A DNA stretch of 64,000 nucleotides from assembly GCF_031453975.1 (NCBI RefSeq), contig NZ_JAVDPW010000006.1:124001-188000 (forward strand), written 5' to 3'. Under the pieces are notes generated by a model that saw only the letters and a program-made list of their open reading frames with translations, was not told the DNA's origin and ran no database searches. The DNA comes from Inquilinus ginsengisoli_A. GTDB taxonomy: Bacteria > Pseudomonadota > Alphaproteobacteria > DSM-16000 > Inquilinaceae. This document shows positions 7,927-16,175 of the stretch, one piece after another. The translations under genes were made by a program, and so were the position numbers. How positions within the stretch are numbered: position 1 is the first letter of the stretch; each line of letters starts with the position of its first letter.

Positions 7927-8853
7927 TCAGTAGCTGGCGGTCAGGTTCAGCCGCTTCACCAGCGCCGTCAGCTTGGCCAGCTCGCTGACTTCGCCAGGTT
8001 CCAACTCCGCCAGCTCGGTGAGAGGGAGCGGCGGCTGCGGCGCCAGCGACAGCCGGAACGGCCCGCGCGGCTGCGGCATGGACTGGATGAAGCGGCCGAT
8101 CGCCGCCACCGACTCCTTCGGCACCCCCGCCGCGACCAGGATGGCCAGCTGGGCCATGCCCTGTAGCTTGGCCGCGGCGACCGCGCCTTCCGGGTCGGTC
8201 TCGCCGTCCGGCAGGGCGAACAGCAGCGGCAGCAGGGCATAGCCTTCGAACATGCCTTGGTTGTCGAACTCCAAGGTCAGCGACTGCAGCGCCACCCCGG
8301 CCGCGACCGCCGGGTCCGGAACCTGGTCCGCGGTCAGCTTGTCGAGGTTGAGTCCACGCACCGCGGCAGTGACGGTCAGATGCCCAATCTGCTGGCCGCG
8401 GAAGCTGGCGTCGCGGATGGTCAGCACATTGGCGGCCGCGTCGTAATCGAAGTCGAAAGTGATCTCGATCGGCTTCTGCACCAGCTTCATCTGATAATTG
8501 TTCGCCGCGGGCAAGGCCGGCGCGGTGAAGCGGATGCCTTCAGCGCGGACCGACAGCGTCAGCGGAAACCGGTCGGTGTAGAAACGCTTGAAGTCGATCC
8601 GGTCGATGGTCAGCGACCCGACCATCCAGCCCTGGTACCGGCTTATCGCCACGAGCAGGTCGTTGTAGTGGCAGCCGCTGTCGCCGACCGGCGTCACCTT
8701 GCCGACCGTCGGGGCCTCCTCGGTGGCCTTGCCGATCATCGGGATCAGATCGCGGCAGCGCTGCACCGGGTCCGCTGGAACCGGGGCGGCGTGGGCCGGC
8801 AGGACGAAGCCGGCCGCGACGACGAAGGCGGCGGCGCTCCAGATGCGGGTCAT
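7927..8853 (-). CDS. Secreted protein of unknown family, tandem paralog 1
   Basis: 308 residues with a Sec signal peptide (MTRIWSAAAFVVAAGFVLPAHA). It is not a family I can name. It shares a layout with the next two genes: a Cys in PVQRCRDL right after the signal, a second Cys in VGDSGCHYNDL, a conserved LTIDRIDFKRFYTDR segment, a mainly beta middle region, and the C-terminus VKRLNLTASY. The two cysteines could form a disulfide. ATG 8853 has GGAGAAG upstream; an earlier in-frame codon at 8889 would spoil the signal peptide. It is probably periplasmic or cell-surface. Confidence 0.8.
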   Translation of the reverse strand: MTRIWSAAAFVVAAGFVLPAHAAPVPADPVQRCRDLIPMIGKATEEAPTVGKVTPVGDSGCHYNDLLVAISRYQGWMVGSLTIDRIDFKRFYTDRFPLTLSVRAEGIRFTAPALPAANNYQMKLVQKPIEITFDFDYDAAANVLTIRDASFRGQQIGHLTVTAAVRGLNLDKLTADQVPDPAVAAGVALQSLTLEFDNQGMFEGYALLPLLFALPDGETDPEGAVAAAKLQGMAQLAILVAAGVPKESVAAIGRFIQSMPQPRGPFRLSLAPQPPLPLTELAELEPGEVSELAKLTALVKRLNLTASY

Positions 8854-8885
8854 GGTCTTCTCCGTCTCGGTCGGCTCGGGCGGGC

Positions 8886-9803
8886 TCAATAGGTCACGGT
8901 CAGGTTCAGGCGCCGGAACAGCGCCTCCGGCGTCGCATCCCCGGCATCTTCGCCGAACAGCAGCGCGGGCATCGACACCGTTCCGGCCGGCGCGGCGGTG
9001 AGGGTGATCGGCCGGGGCGCCGGGAAGTCGCGCACGAAGGCCAGCAGCGGCGTCACCATCGAGTCCGGGAACCCGCCGGCGGACATGGAGGCGACCTGGT
9101 TCTGTACCGCCTGCTGCAGCGCGGCCTTCCGCTCCTCGTTGGTGCCCGGGTCCTTCTCGGCCAGGCCCTGCGCTCCCGCGGTGAGGACGCGGTCGACGAT
9201 GCCGTCGTCGCGGAAGCGCAGCGACATCGCCGTCAGGTCGCCCGCGCCGATCAGGACGTGGACCGGGAATCTCGGCGCGAAGTCGAAGGAGAAGGTCTGG
9301 GCCCGGACGTTCCGGCGCCGGTTGCTGAACGAGATTTCGCCCAGGCCGGGGCCGGACAGTGACAGCGACGAGACATCGAGATCCCCGGTCGCGGCATCCC
9401 AGCGGTAGTCGAGCGCCGCGTCGAGCTTGACCAGGCCGGGGCCGAGCGCCGCCGTCACAGCGGAGTCCTTCAGCTGGACGTCCTTGGCCCGCAGCGACGC
9501 CGCCTCCAGCCGGCGATCCTGGTAGATTCGGGCGAAGTCCAACCCGTCGGCCGACAAGGTGCCGACGGTCCAGCTGCGGCCGAGCCCGAGATCGACACGC
9601 AGCTCGGAGAAGCGGCAGCCATCGGCTCCCAGCGGTTCGACGGTGGCGGCCGCCGGCGTGGCGATCCCGGCCACCGCCGCCGCGATCTCCAGCAGGCCGC
9701 GGCAGCGGTCGGCGGGGGCGGTGGGGACCGGCGCGGCATGGGCCATCGGGACGAGGCCTGCCACGATGACGGCGACGGCTGCTGCGCGGCGGATGCGGGT
9801 CAT
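8886..9803 (-). CDS. Secreted protein of unknown family, tandem paralog 2
   Basis: 305 residues with a signal peptide (MTRIRRAAAVAVIVAGLVPMAHA). It aligns end to end by eye with the flanking paralogs: PADRCRGL, then LGADGCRFSEL, then LSADGLDFARIYQDR, and the terminus FRRLNLTVTY. It ends 32 bp before paralog 1 begins, so the two are probably co-transcribed. The function is unknown. The repeated L-x-DRIDF-type strand and the paired cysteines are the only fixed points. There are no catalytic motifs and no transmembrane segment after the signal. Confidence 0.8.
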   Translation of the reverse strand: MTRIRRAAAVAVIVAGLVPMAHAAPVPTAPADRCRGLLEIAAAVAGIATPAAATVEPLGADGCRFSELRVDLGLGRSWTVGTLSADGLDFARIYQDRRLEAASLRAKDVQLKDSAVTAALGPGLVKLDAALDYRWDAATGDLDVSSLSLSGPGLGEISFSNRRRNVRAQTFSFDFAPRFPVHVLIGAGDLTAMSLRFRDDGIVDRVLTAGAQGLAEKDPGTNEERKAALQQAVQNQVASMSAGGFPDSMVTPLLAFVRDFPAPRPITLTAAPAGTVSMPALLFGEDAGDATPEALFRRLNLTVTY

Positions 9804-9829
9804 GGCGATATTCGTCTCACTTGGCCCGG

Positions 9830-9980
9830 TCAGTCGGCGACAACGAGATTCAGGCGCTCCACCGCCCGTCGAAGCCGCTGCGGATCCGATCGAAGTCGAT
9901 ACGGTCGACCAGGATCAGTCGATCGATGCCGCCGGCCACAAGGCCGCCGTTGCCAGCGCCAGGATCGCCAGGGTCTTCAT
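9830..9980 (-). pseudogene. Decayed fourth copy of the tandem secreted-protein family
   Basis: Between paralogs 2 and 3 the minus strand keeps three landmarks of the family in order, in different frames. They are a signal peptide MKTLAILALATAALWPAAS (from ATG 9978-9980, stop at 9915), then LVDRIDFDRI, which matches the conserved DRIDF segment, then VERLNLVVAD followed by TGA (9830-9832), which matches the conserved C-terminus. About 85% of the gene is deleted and at least two frameshifts are present. A gene this short would not be functional. Confidence 0.72.
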
Positions 9981-10056
9981 GCCGGTCTCCTGAGACGGCG
10001 ATGGCCGGGGAGTCGCCGCCCCGGCCATCGCTTCACATCAGGTCCGATCGCAGCCG

Positions 10057-10941
10057 TCAGTAGGCGACGGCGACATTCAGGCTCTTGACCAGCTCGGTGA
10101 ACTTCGGCTCGCCCGGCTTGGCCGCGGCGAACTGCGCCAGCGCCACCGGGGCGGCCGGGTCGGCCGAGATGGTGATCGGGCCCTTCGGCGCCGGGAAATC
10201 CTGGGCGAAGGCCATCAGGCTCTTCACCGCCGGCTCCGGCACGCCGAAGGCGGACAGCATCGCCATGCCCATGGTCGCCTGGCTCTTGCCCTGCTCGATC
10301 GCGGTCTTCGGGTCCTCGCCCTGGGCCGTCGCGAAGGCGATGACCTTGTCGATGATGCCCTTGTTCTCGAAGTGCAGCTTGATGCTGCGCAGCGCCGCGG
10401 TGGCCAGCATCGCGCTGGGGTCGGACGCCGTGGTGGCATCCGTGCTGATGCCGTCGAAGGCGCCGGTCAGCGCCACTTCGCCCAGCGCGTCGCCGCTGAC
10501 CGTGAAGTCGGTCAGGGTGAACATCTTGGTGGCGGGGTCGAGCACGTAGTCGACCGAGACGTCGAAGGACTTGGCGTCATCGCCGAGGAATGCCTTGGCT
10601 TCCGGGCTGTCGATGGTGATGCCCTTGGCCTCGGCCACCAGCGCGTTCGACGGCTTGCCTTCGTAGACGCTGGCGAAGTCCATCTTGTCGAGTGTGACCT
10701 CCTCGATCGAAACCGTCGTCGGGTCGCCGGGCTTGGTGATCTTCAGGTCGGTGAACTTGCAGCCGGTGTCCCCGACCGCTTCGATGTTGCCGATCTGGGC
10801 GTCCTTCAGGGGCGAGTCCGGCAAAGCGGTCACCAGGCCCTTGCAACGCTCGAGCGGATCGGACGGGACATCGACCGCAAAGGCCGGGGCCGCAAACAGC
10901 GCGACCAGCGCCGCCGCCGTCGAAGCACGAAACACGTTCAT
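10057..10941 (-). CDS. Secreted protein of unknown family, tandem paralog 3
   Basis: 294 residues with a signal peptide (MNVFRASTAAALVALFAAPAFA). It carries the same landmarks as paralogs 1 and 2: LERCKGL, VGDTGCKFTDL, VTLDKMDFASVYEGK, FPAPKGPI near the end, and the terminus VKSLNVAVAY. It is more acidic than its sisters and less Arg-rich. ATG 10941 has GAGGAGAG upstream, whereas the longer frame from 11055 lacks support. It is the first gene in the direction of transcription, so it may head an operon of the three paralogs, with the pseudogene relic between it and paralog 2. Confidence 0.8.
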   Translation of the reverse strand: MNVFRASTAAALVALFAAPAFAVDVPSDPLERCKGLVTALPDSPLKDAQIGNIEAVGDTGCKFTDLKITKPGDPTTVSIEEVTLDKMDFASVYEGKPSNALVAEAKGITIDSPEAKAFLGDDAKSFDVSVDYVLDPATKMFTLTDFTVSGDALGEVALTGAFDGISTDATTASDPSAMLATAALRSIKLHFENKGIIDKVIAFATAQGEDPKTAIEQGKSQATMGMAMLSAFGVPEPAVKSLMAFAQDFPAPKGPITISADPAAPVALAQFAAAKPGEPKFTELVKSLNVAVAY

Positions 10942-11105
10942 CTGTCTCTCCTCGCATATCGGGGCGGCAGCCGGACCCCTAGGCCGGAATAGGCCCGGGA
11001 AGGCGATCGCATCATCCCCTATGGATCGCCGTCCCCAGGCTCTTCCCCGGGGCACCTGGCAAGGTCATATCCCCAGAATTGGGCTGAATTCAGGCTGGAC
11101 GCGCG

Positions 11106-12443
11106 CTATTTCGCCATCAGCTTCTCAAGCCAGCGAATATCGTATTCGCCGTTGATGAAGTCGGGCTCCGCGATCAGCCGGGCGTGCAGCGGCAGGGTCG
11201 TCTTCACCCCGTCGATGACATATTCCTCCAGCGCCCGGCGCAGCCGCATCAGGCATTCGTTGCGGGTGCTGCCGCGCACGATCAGCTTGGCGATCAGGCT
11301 GTCGTAGTGCGGCGGGATGCGGTAGCCGTCATAGATCGCGCTGTCGACCCGCACGCCCAGGCCCCCCGGCGCGTGGTAGCCGTCGATCCGGCCGGGGGAG
11401 GGGATGAAGGTCTCCGGATCCTCGGCGTTGATCCGGCATTCGATGGCGTGGCCCTGGAACACGATGTCGTCCTGGGTGTAGCCAAGCGGCGCGCCGGTGG
11501 CGACGCGGATCTGCTCGCGCACCAGGTCGATGCCCGAGATCTCCTCGGTGATCGGGTGCTCGACCTGCAGCCGGGTGTTCATCTCGATGAAGTAGAACTC
11601 CCCGTCCTGATACAGGAACTCCATCGTGCCGACGCCGCGGTAGCCGAGCTTGCGCGCGGTGTCCGCCGCCAGGCCGCCGATAAAGGCCCGCTCCTCGGCG
11701 TTCAGGGCGGGCGACGGGGCCTCCTCGATCACCTTCTGGTGGCGGCGCTGGATCGAACAGTCGCGCTCGCCGAAATGCACCACGTTGCCGTGCATGTCGG
11801 CCAGCAGCTGGATCTCGATGTGGCGGGGGTGGTCGAGATACTTCTCGACATAGACGCTGTCGTTGCCGAAGGCGGCACGGGCCTCGTTGCGGGCCATGCT
11901 GTAGGCCTCGGGCAGCTCGGCATCGGTCATCGCGACCTTCATGCCCTTGCCGCCGCCGCCCGCTGTGGCCTTGACCAGCACCGGATAGCCCATGCCGCGG
12001 GCCAGCGCCTGGGCCTCGTCGACCGTGTCGACGGCGCCGTCGGAGCCGGGGACCACGGGCAGGCCGGTGGCCTTGACCGCATCCTTGGCGGCGATCTTGT
12101 CGCCCATCACCCGGATGTGCTGGGCGGTCGGGCCGATGAAGGCAAAGCCGTGCTCCTCCACCATCTCGGCGAAGCGCGCGTTCTCGGCCAGGAAGCCGAT
12201 GCCGGGATGGATCGCGTCGCAGCCGGTGATGGTGGCGGCCGAGAGCAGGGCCGGGATGTTGAGGTAGCTGTCGCGCGCCGCCGGCGGGCCGATGCAGACC
12301 GCCTCGTCGGCCAGGCGGACGGCCATGGCGTCGCTGTCGGCCGTCGAGTGCACGACCACGGTGCGGATGCCCATCTCGCGGCAGGCGCGATGGATGCGCA
12401 GCGCGATTTCGCCGCGATTGGCGATGAGGACCTTCTCGAACAT
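11106..12443 (-). CDS. accC: Acetyl-CoA carboxylase, biotin carboxylase subunit
   Basis: 445 residues, the standard AccC length. The ATP-grasp glycine loop is KATAGGGGKGM, followed by HIEIQLLADMHGNVVHFGERD, the catalytic segment FIEMNTRLQVEHPITEEI, and the C-terminal biotin carboxylase domain with HYDSLIAKLIV. It carboxylates biotin on AccB with bicarbonate and ATP, the first half of malonyl-CoA formation. Its ATG overlaps the accB stop (TGATG), so the two subunits are translationally coupled. The operon order is aroQ-accB-accC. Confidence 0.98.
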   Translation of the reverse strand: MFEKVLIANRGEIALRIHRACREMGIRTVVVHSTADSDAMAVRLADEAVCIGPPAARDSYLNIPALLSAATITGCDAIHPGIGFLAENARFAEMVEEHGFAFIGPTAQHIRVMGDKIAAKDAVKATGLPVVPGSDGAVDTVDEAQALARGMGYPVLVKATAGGGGKGMKVAMTDAELPEAYSMARNEARAAFGNDSVYVEKYLDHPRHIEIQLLADMHGNVVHFGERDCSIQRRHQKVIEEAPSPALNAEERAFIGGLAADTARKLGYRGVGTMEFLYQDGEFYFIEMNTRLQVEHPITEEISGIDLVREQIRVATGAPLGYTQDDIVFQGHAIECRINAEDPETFIPSPGRIDGYHAPGGLGVRVDSAIYDGYRIPPHYDSLIAKLIVRGSTRNECLMRLRRALEEYVIDGVKTTLPLHARLIAEPDFINGEYDIRWLEKLMAK

Positions 12444-12889
12444 CAGTCGATCACGACGAGGGGTTCGGCGAATTCGACCGGCTGCGAATCCTCGACCAGG
12501 ATGGCGGTGATGGTGCCGGACCGCGGGCTGCGGATCGGGTTCATCACCTTCATCGCCTCGACGATCAGCAGTGTCGCGCCCTCGGCCACTTTGTCGCCGA
12601 CCTTGACGAAGGCGGCGCTGCCCGGCTCCGGCGACAGGTAGACGGTGCCGACCATGGGTGAGGTCACCGCGTTCTTCGGCGGGCCGGCCGGGGCCGCCGG
12701 GGCTGCGGCCGGGGCCGCTGCGGCGACGGCCGCGGGGGCTGCGGCATAGGTCGCGGCGACCGGTGCCGGCTGGCGATTCAGCCGGATCCGGCGATCGCCC
12801 TCCGAGAACTCGATCTCGGTCAGGCCCGTCTCGTCGAGGAGTTTGGCCAGGCCGCGCACGAAGTCGGGATCGAGGCTGAACGTGCTCAT
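12443..12889 (-). CDS. accB: Acetyl-CoA carboxylase, biotin carboxyl carrier protein
   Basis: 148 residues. An N-terminal acidic region leads to an Ala/Pro-rich linker (about residues 40-70), then the biotinyl domain. The biotin-accepting lysine is K114 in VEAMKVMNPIRS; the residue after it is Val, where Met is commonest. The carrier shuttles carboxybiotin between AccC and the carboxyltransferase. The gene starts 7 bp after aroQ ends and overlaps accC by one base. The linker is codon-biased and repetitive, as usual for BCCPs. Confidence 0.97.
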   Translation of the reverse strand: MSTFSLDPDFVRGLAKLLDETGLTEIEFSEGDRRIRLNRQPAPVAATYAAAPAAVAAAAPAAAPAAPAGPPKNAVTSPMVGTVYLSPEPGSAAFVKVGDKVAEGATLLIVEAMKVMNPIRSPRSGTITAILVEDSQPVEFAEPLVVID

Positions 12890-12896
12890 CTATTGC

Positions 12897-13361
12897 TCAC
12901 CGGTCGGTTTCGAGAAGCCGCGCCATGGCCTGCAGGGCCAGAAGATAGCCGTGCACGCCCAATCCGCATACCACCCCGGTCGCCGCCTGCGACACATAGG
13001 AATGGTGGCGGAACGGTTCGCGGCGAAAGATGTTGGAGAGATGGACCTCGATCACCGGCAGCTCGGCGGCCTGAAGCGCGTCGAGGATGGCGACCGAGGT
13101 GTGGCTGTAGGCGCCGGCGTTGACGACGATGCCGTCATGGGCGGTGCGGGCCTCCTGGATCCAGGTGACCAGCTCGCCCTCGTGGTTCGACTGGCGGAAG
13201 TCGACCTCGAGCTCGAGCTGCTCCGCCTCGTCGGCGCAGGCCTGCTCGATGTCGGCAAGCGTGTCCCGGCCGTAGATCTCAGGCTGGCGCACGCCCAGCA
13301 TGTTGAGGTTGGGGCCGTTGAGGATAAGGACCGTCGGCCGGTCCGATTGGATCGCCGTCAC
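12897..13361 (-). CDS. aroQ: 3-dehydroquinate dehydratase, type II
   Basis: 154 residues, right for the dodecameric type II enzyme. The active-site loop is LNGPNLNMLGVRQPEIYG, with the conserved Arg and the catalytic Tyr; then come NAGAYSHTS and VIEVHLSNIFRREPFRHHS with the catalytic His region. The enzyme converts 3-dehydroquinate to 3-dehydroshikimate in the shikimate pathway. It is the promoter-proximal gene of the aroQ-accB-accC operon, an arrangement widespread in proteobacteria. Confidence 0.97.
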   Translation of the reverse strand: MTAIQSDRPTVLILNGPNLNMLGVRQPEIYGRDTLADIEQACADEAEQLELEVDFRQSNHEGELVTWIQEARTAHDGIVVNAGAYSHTSVAILDALQAAELPVIEVHLSNIFRREPFRHHSYVSQAATGVVCGLGVHGYLLALQAMARLLETDR

Positions 13362-13447
13362 GCGTCGCTGCTCCCGGAATCACTAAGGGCGGGGGTATCA
13401 TAGGCGATGCGGCTTCCACAAGCGCCGTCGCAAGAACCTGTAACCCT

Positions 13448-13939
13448 TCACAGGGTGACGGGCCGGTCCGGCAGCTCGTCGGGATTGGACTCGCCCTCGG
13501 CCAGCGGCCATGTACGCAGCAGCTCGGCGTCGATCGCGGCCAGCGCGTCCACCACGCCCTGCTCGTACTGTCCGGCCTGGAACCGGGCCCGCAGCTCGGC
13601 GCAGATCCGCAGCCACACGGCGTCGTCGACCCGGGCGGTGACGCCGCGGTCGGCAACGATCTCGATGCGATGGTCGGACAGCAGGATATGGAGCAGCACG
13701 CCGGTGGCCTGCGCCGTGTCCCACACCCGCAGCCGGCCGAACACCTCCAGCGCCCGTGCGCGGCTGTCGCGGATGTGCGGCGGGGCCGCGGCCTCGACCG
13801 CCACCACGATCTCGCCGCGGTGCCGGCGCTCGGCGATGTGGATGGTCTGGTGCAGCCGGGCCATCACCGCCGCGCCGAAATGGCGCCGCAGCAGCCGGTG
13901 GCCATGCCAGTGGGCGAAGGGCCTGAACCGCCGCAGCAT
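13448..13939 (-). CDS. TPM-domain protein, cytoplasmic-type
   Basis: 163 residues with no signal peptide. The TPM fold is recognisable by the pattern HIAERRHRGEIVVAVEAA, RALEVFGRLRVWDTAQATGVLLHILLSDHRIEIVADRG. The frame is open to 14029, but ATG 13939 lies directly after the upstream TPM gene's stop (TAA 13941-13943), so I start there. TPM domains occur in photosystem II repair protein TLP18.3 and in bacterial YgcG proteins; biochemical activity is unsettled. It is the last gene of a lemA-TPM-TPM-TPM operon. Confidence 0.88.
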   Translation of the reverse strand: MLRRFRPFAHWHGHRLLRRHFGAAVMARLHQTIHIAERRHRGEIVVAVEAAAPPHIRDSRARALEVFGRLRVWDTAQATGVLLHILLSDHRIEIVADRGVTARVDDAVWLRICAELRARFQAGQYEQGVVDALAAIDAELLRTWPLAEGESNPDELPDRPVTL

Positions 13940-13940
13940 G

Positions 13941-14870
13941 TTACCAGCTCCCGGATGCACCGCCGCCTCCGCTCGATCCGCCGCCGCCGCTGAAGCCGCC
14001 GCCGCTGGATCCACCGCCACCGCCTCCACCGCCGCCGAACCCGCCGCTGGATCCGCCGCCGAACCCGCCCGAGCCGCGGCCGGAGCTGAAGGTGCCGCCG
14101 CCGAGGCCGCCCAGCCCGCTGCCGAAGCCGCCGAGGATCAGCGCGCCGAGGCCGCAGAACGCCCCGAGGAATAGGATGCCGGACACCGCCCAGCCGATGC
14201 CGCCGGCGACCAGCGCGCTGCCGACCGGCGGCAGCGGCGCGGGCAGGCCGGCGGCCCGCAGGCCGAAGCGGACCACCACGCCGGCGATGATCGCCATGAT
14301 GAAAACCTGGGGGAAGTCCAGCGGCGCGCCGCTGGACGATCCGCTGTCCGGCGGGGGCGGCGGCAGGGCCTCGCCGTTGATCAGGCGGATCAGGCTGTCG
14401 ACCCCGGCGCCGAGGCCGCCGGCGAAGTCGCCCTGGCGGAAGGCCGGGGTGATCTGCTCACGGATGATGCGGCCGGCGGCGATGTCCGGGATGGCGCCCT
14501 CCAGGCCGCGCCCGGCCTCGATCCGCACGGTGTGGTCGTTCTTGGCCACCAGCACCAGCACGCCGTCGTCCACGCCCTTGCGGCCCAGCTTCCACTGGTC
14601 GAAGACGCGGATGGCGTACTGTTCGATGCTGTCGGCGCCGGTGGTCGGCACGATCAGGATGGCGATCTGCGATCCCTTGCGCCGCGCAACCTCGGCCAGC
14701 TTGTCGGTCAGCGCCTGGGCCTGGCCCGGCGTCAGGGTCCCGGTCAGGTCGGTGACCTGGGTGGCCAGCTGTGGCACCGCGACCGGCTGCTGCGCCCAGG
14801 CCGGCAGGACGAAGGCCAGCAGCAGGGCCAGGGCGGCAAGGTGGCGGGGCAGGCGCAGGCTCAGGGTCAT
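13941..14870 (-). CDS. TPM-domain membrane protein with Gly-rich tail (YgcG family)
   Basis: 309 residues. A signal peptide (cleavage after AWAQ) is followed by a TPM domain with VTDLTGTLTPGQAQAL, IAILIVPTTGADSIEQYAIRV, and WKLGRKGVDDGVLVLVAKND. Two hydrophobic helices follow (about residues 190-245), and the C-terminus is a low-complexity Gly/Ser tail of about 55 residues. The TPM domain should be periplasmic and the tail on the cytoplasmic or distal side. It overlaps the preceding TPM gene by 4 bp. This is the canonical YgcG architecture found beside lemA. Confidence 0.93.
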   Translation of the reverse strand: MTLSLRLPRHLAALALLLAFVLPAWAQQPVAVPQLATQVTDLTGTLTPGQAQALTDKLAEVARRKGSQIAILIVPTTGADSIEQYAIRVFDQWKLGRKGVDDGVLVLVAKNDHTVRIEAGRGLEGAIPDIAAGRIIREQITPAFRQGDFAGGLGAGVDSLIRLINGEALPPPPPDSGSSSGAPLDFPQVFIMAIIAGVVVRFGLRAAGLPAPLPPVGSALVAGGIGWAVSGILFLGAFCGLGALILGGFGSGLGGLGGGTFSSGRGSGGFGGGSSGGFGGGGGGGGGSSGGGFSGGGGSSGGGGASGSW

Positions 14871-15421
14871 GCCGCGTCCGCCAGGGCAGGGGGCATGGGG
14901 GTGGCTTGCGACGCCTTCTCCGGCTTCGGCAGGCCGTCCCGTGCGATCAGCGGCACCAGGGACGCGATGGCGGCGGTGATGCCGCGGGCGAAGTCGCCGG
15001 CGCGGAACGCCGGCACCATGTCGTCCTGGATGATCCGCACGGCGGTGGCGTCGGGGATCGCGGTTCCGAGGCCGGTGCCGACCTCGATCCGCATCCTGCG
15101 GTCGGTCTTGGCCACCAGCAGCAGAACCCCGTCATTGATGTTCTTGCGACCCAGCCCCCAGCTGCTGAAGACGCGGAGGGCATAGGCCTCGATGCTGTCG
15201 GTGCCCGTGGTCGGCACGATCAGCACGGCGATCTGGGCGCCGGTGCGGCGTTCGACCCAGGCCAGCTTGGTCTCGATCATCCGGCTCTGCTCCGCCGTCA
15301 GCGTTCCGGTCTGGTCGGTCACCCGGGTGGCCAGGGCCGGCACGGCGACCGGGTCCGCCCGGGCCGGCTGCAGGGCGAGGGCCAGCAACAGGCCGGCCGC
15401 GGCGGCCATCCGGCGCAGCAT
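14867..15421 (-). CDS. TPM-domain secreted protein, short form
   Basis: 184 residues. A signal peptide (cleavage after ARAD) is followed by a TPM domain closely related to that of the next gene: VTDQTGTLTAEQSRM, QIAVLIVPTTGTDSIEAYALR, and GLGRKNINDGVLLLVAKTD. It lacks the membrane helices and Gly-rich tail of its neighbour, so it should be a soluble periplasmic protein. Start ATG 15421 sits next to the lemA stop. The longer frame to 15988 is only the lemA shadow. It probably arose by duplication of the adjacent YgcG gene. Confidence 0.9.
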   Translation of the reverse strand: MLRRMAAAAGLLLALALQPARADPVAVPALATRVTDQTGTLTAEQSRMIETKLAWVERRTGAQIAVLIVPTTGTDSIEAYALRVFSSWGLGRKNINDGVLLLVAKTDRRMRIEVGTGLGTAIPDATAVRIIQDDMVPAFRAGDFARGITAAIASLVPLIARDGLPKPEKASQATPMPPALADAA

Positions 15422-15423
15422 GG

Positions 15424-16044
15424 TCAAGGCTTCGGCGTCGCCGGGTTCCCGAACTCGACCTTGGGCGCGGTCGAGATCGCGGCCTCGTTCTCGACGCTGA
15501 AATTCGGCTTGGGCCCGAAGCCGAGGAGGCCGGCCACCAGGTTGCCGGGGAAGCGCCGGACGCCGACATTGTACTCCTGCACCGCCTGGATCGAGCGGTT
15601 GCGGGCGACCGTGATCCGGTTCTCGGTGCCTTCCAGCTGGGTCATCAGGTCCTGGAACAGGGCGTCGGACTTCAGCTGCGGATAGTTCTCCGTCACCACC
15701 AGCAGCCGCGACAGGGCCGAGGACAGCTCGCCCTGGGCCGCCTGGAACTTCTGCAGCGCCGCCGGGTCGTTCAGCGTCTCCGGCGTCACCTGCATGGTGC
15801 CGACCTTGGCCCGCGCCTCGGTCACCTGGACCAGCACGTCCTTCTCCTGGTTGGCGTAGCCCTGGACGGTCTTGACCAGGTTGGGCACCAGGTCGGCGCG
15901 CCGCTGATACTGGTTCAGCACCTCGGACCAGGCCGCCTTGACACCCTCGTCGCCGGTCAGGAAGCGGTTGTAGGCGCTGCCGCCCCACAGGGCGATCAGC
16001 ACGACCAGGACGATGATGACGATCAATCCGGTGAAGCGACGCAT
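15424..16044 (-). CDS. lemA: LemA family protein
   Basis: 206 residues with one N-terminal membrane helix (LIVIIVLVVLIALWGGSAYN) and a long four-helix-bundle region. LemA hallmarks are YNRFLTGDEGVKAAWSEVLNQYQRRADLVPNLV, split here by function, then RFPGNLVAGLLGFG near the C-terminus. LemA proteins are inner-membrane-anchored and usually coded with TPM/YgcG proteins; the pair is linked to envelope stress, but the mechanism is unknown. ATG 16044 has GGGGGA upstream. It is the first gene of the four-gene operon. Confidence 0.95.
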   Translation of the reverse strand: MRRFTGLIVIIVLVVLIALWGGSAYNRFLTGDEGVKAAWSEVLNQYQRRADLVPNLVKTVQGYANQEKDVLVQVTEARAKVGTMQVTPETLNDPAALQKFQAAQGELSSALSRLLVVTENYPQLKSDALFQDLMTQLEGTENRITVARNRSIQAVQEYNVGVRRFPGNLVAGLLGFGPKPNFSVENEAAISTAPKVEFGNPATPKP

Positions 16045-16175
16045 CCGATCCCCCTTCGATGTGCGGAGCGACTCCGCCCGAATTGCAGCATCAACCCATG
16101 GCTGCGGCAATCGTGCCGACAAAAATCATATCATCTCCAGCAACTTCTGGGACTGGTTTCACATCCGGGCGATCT

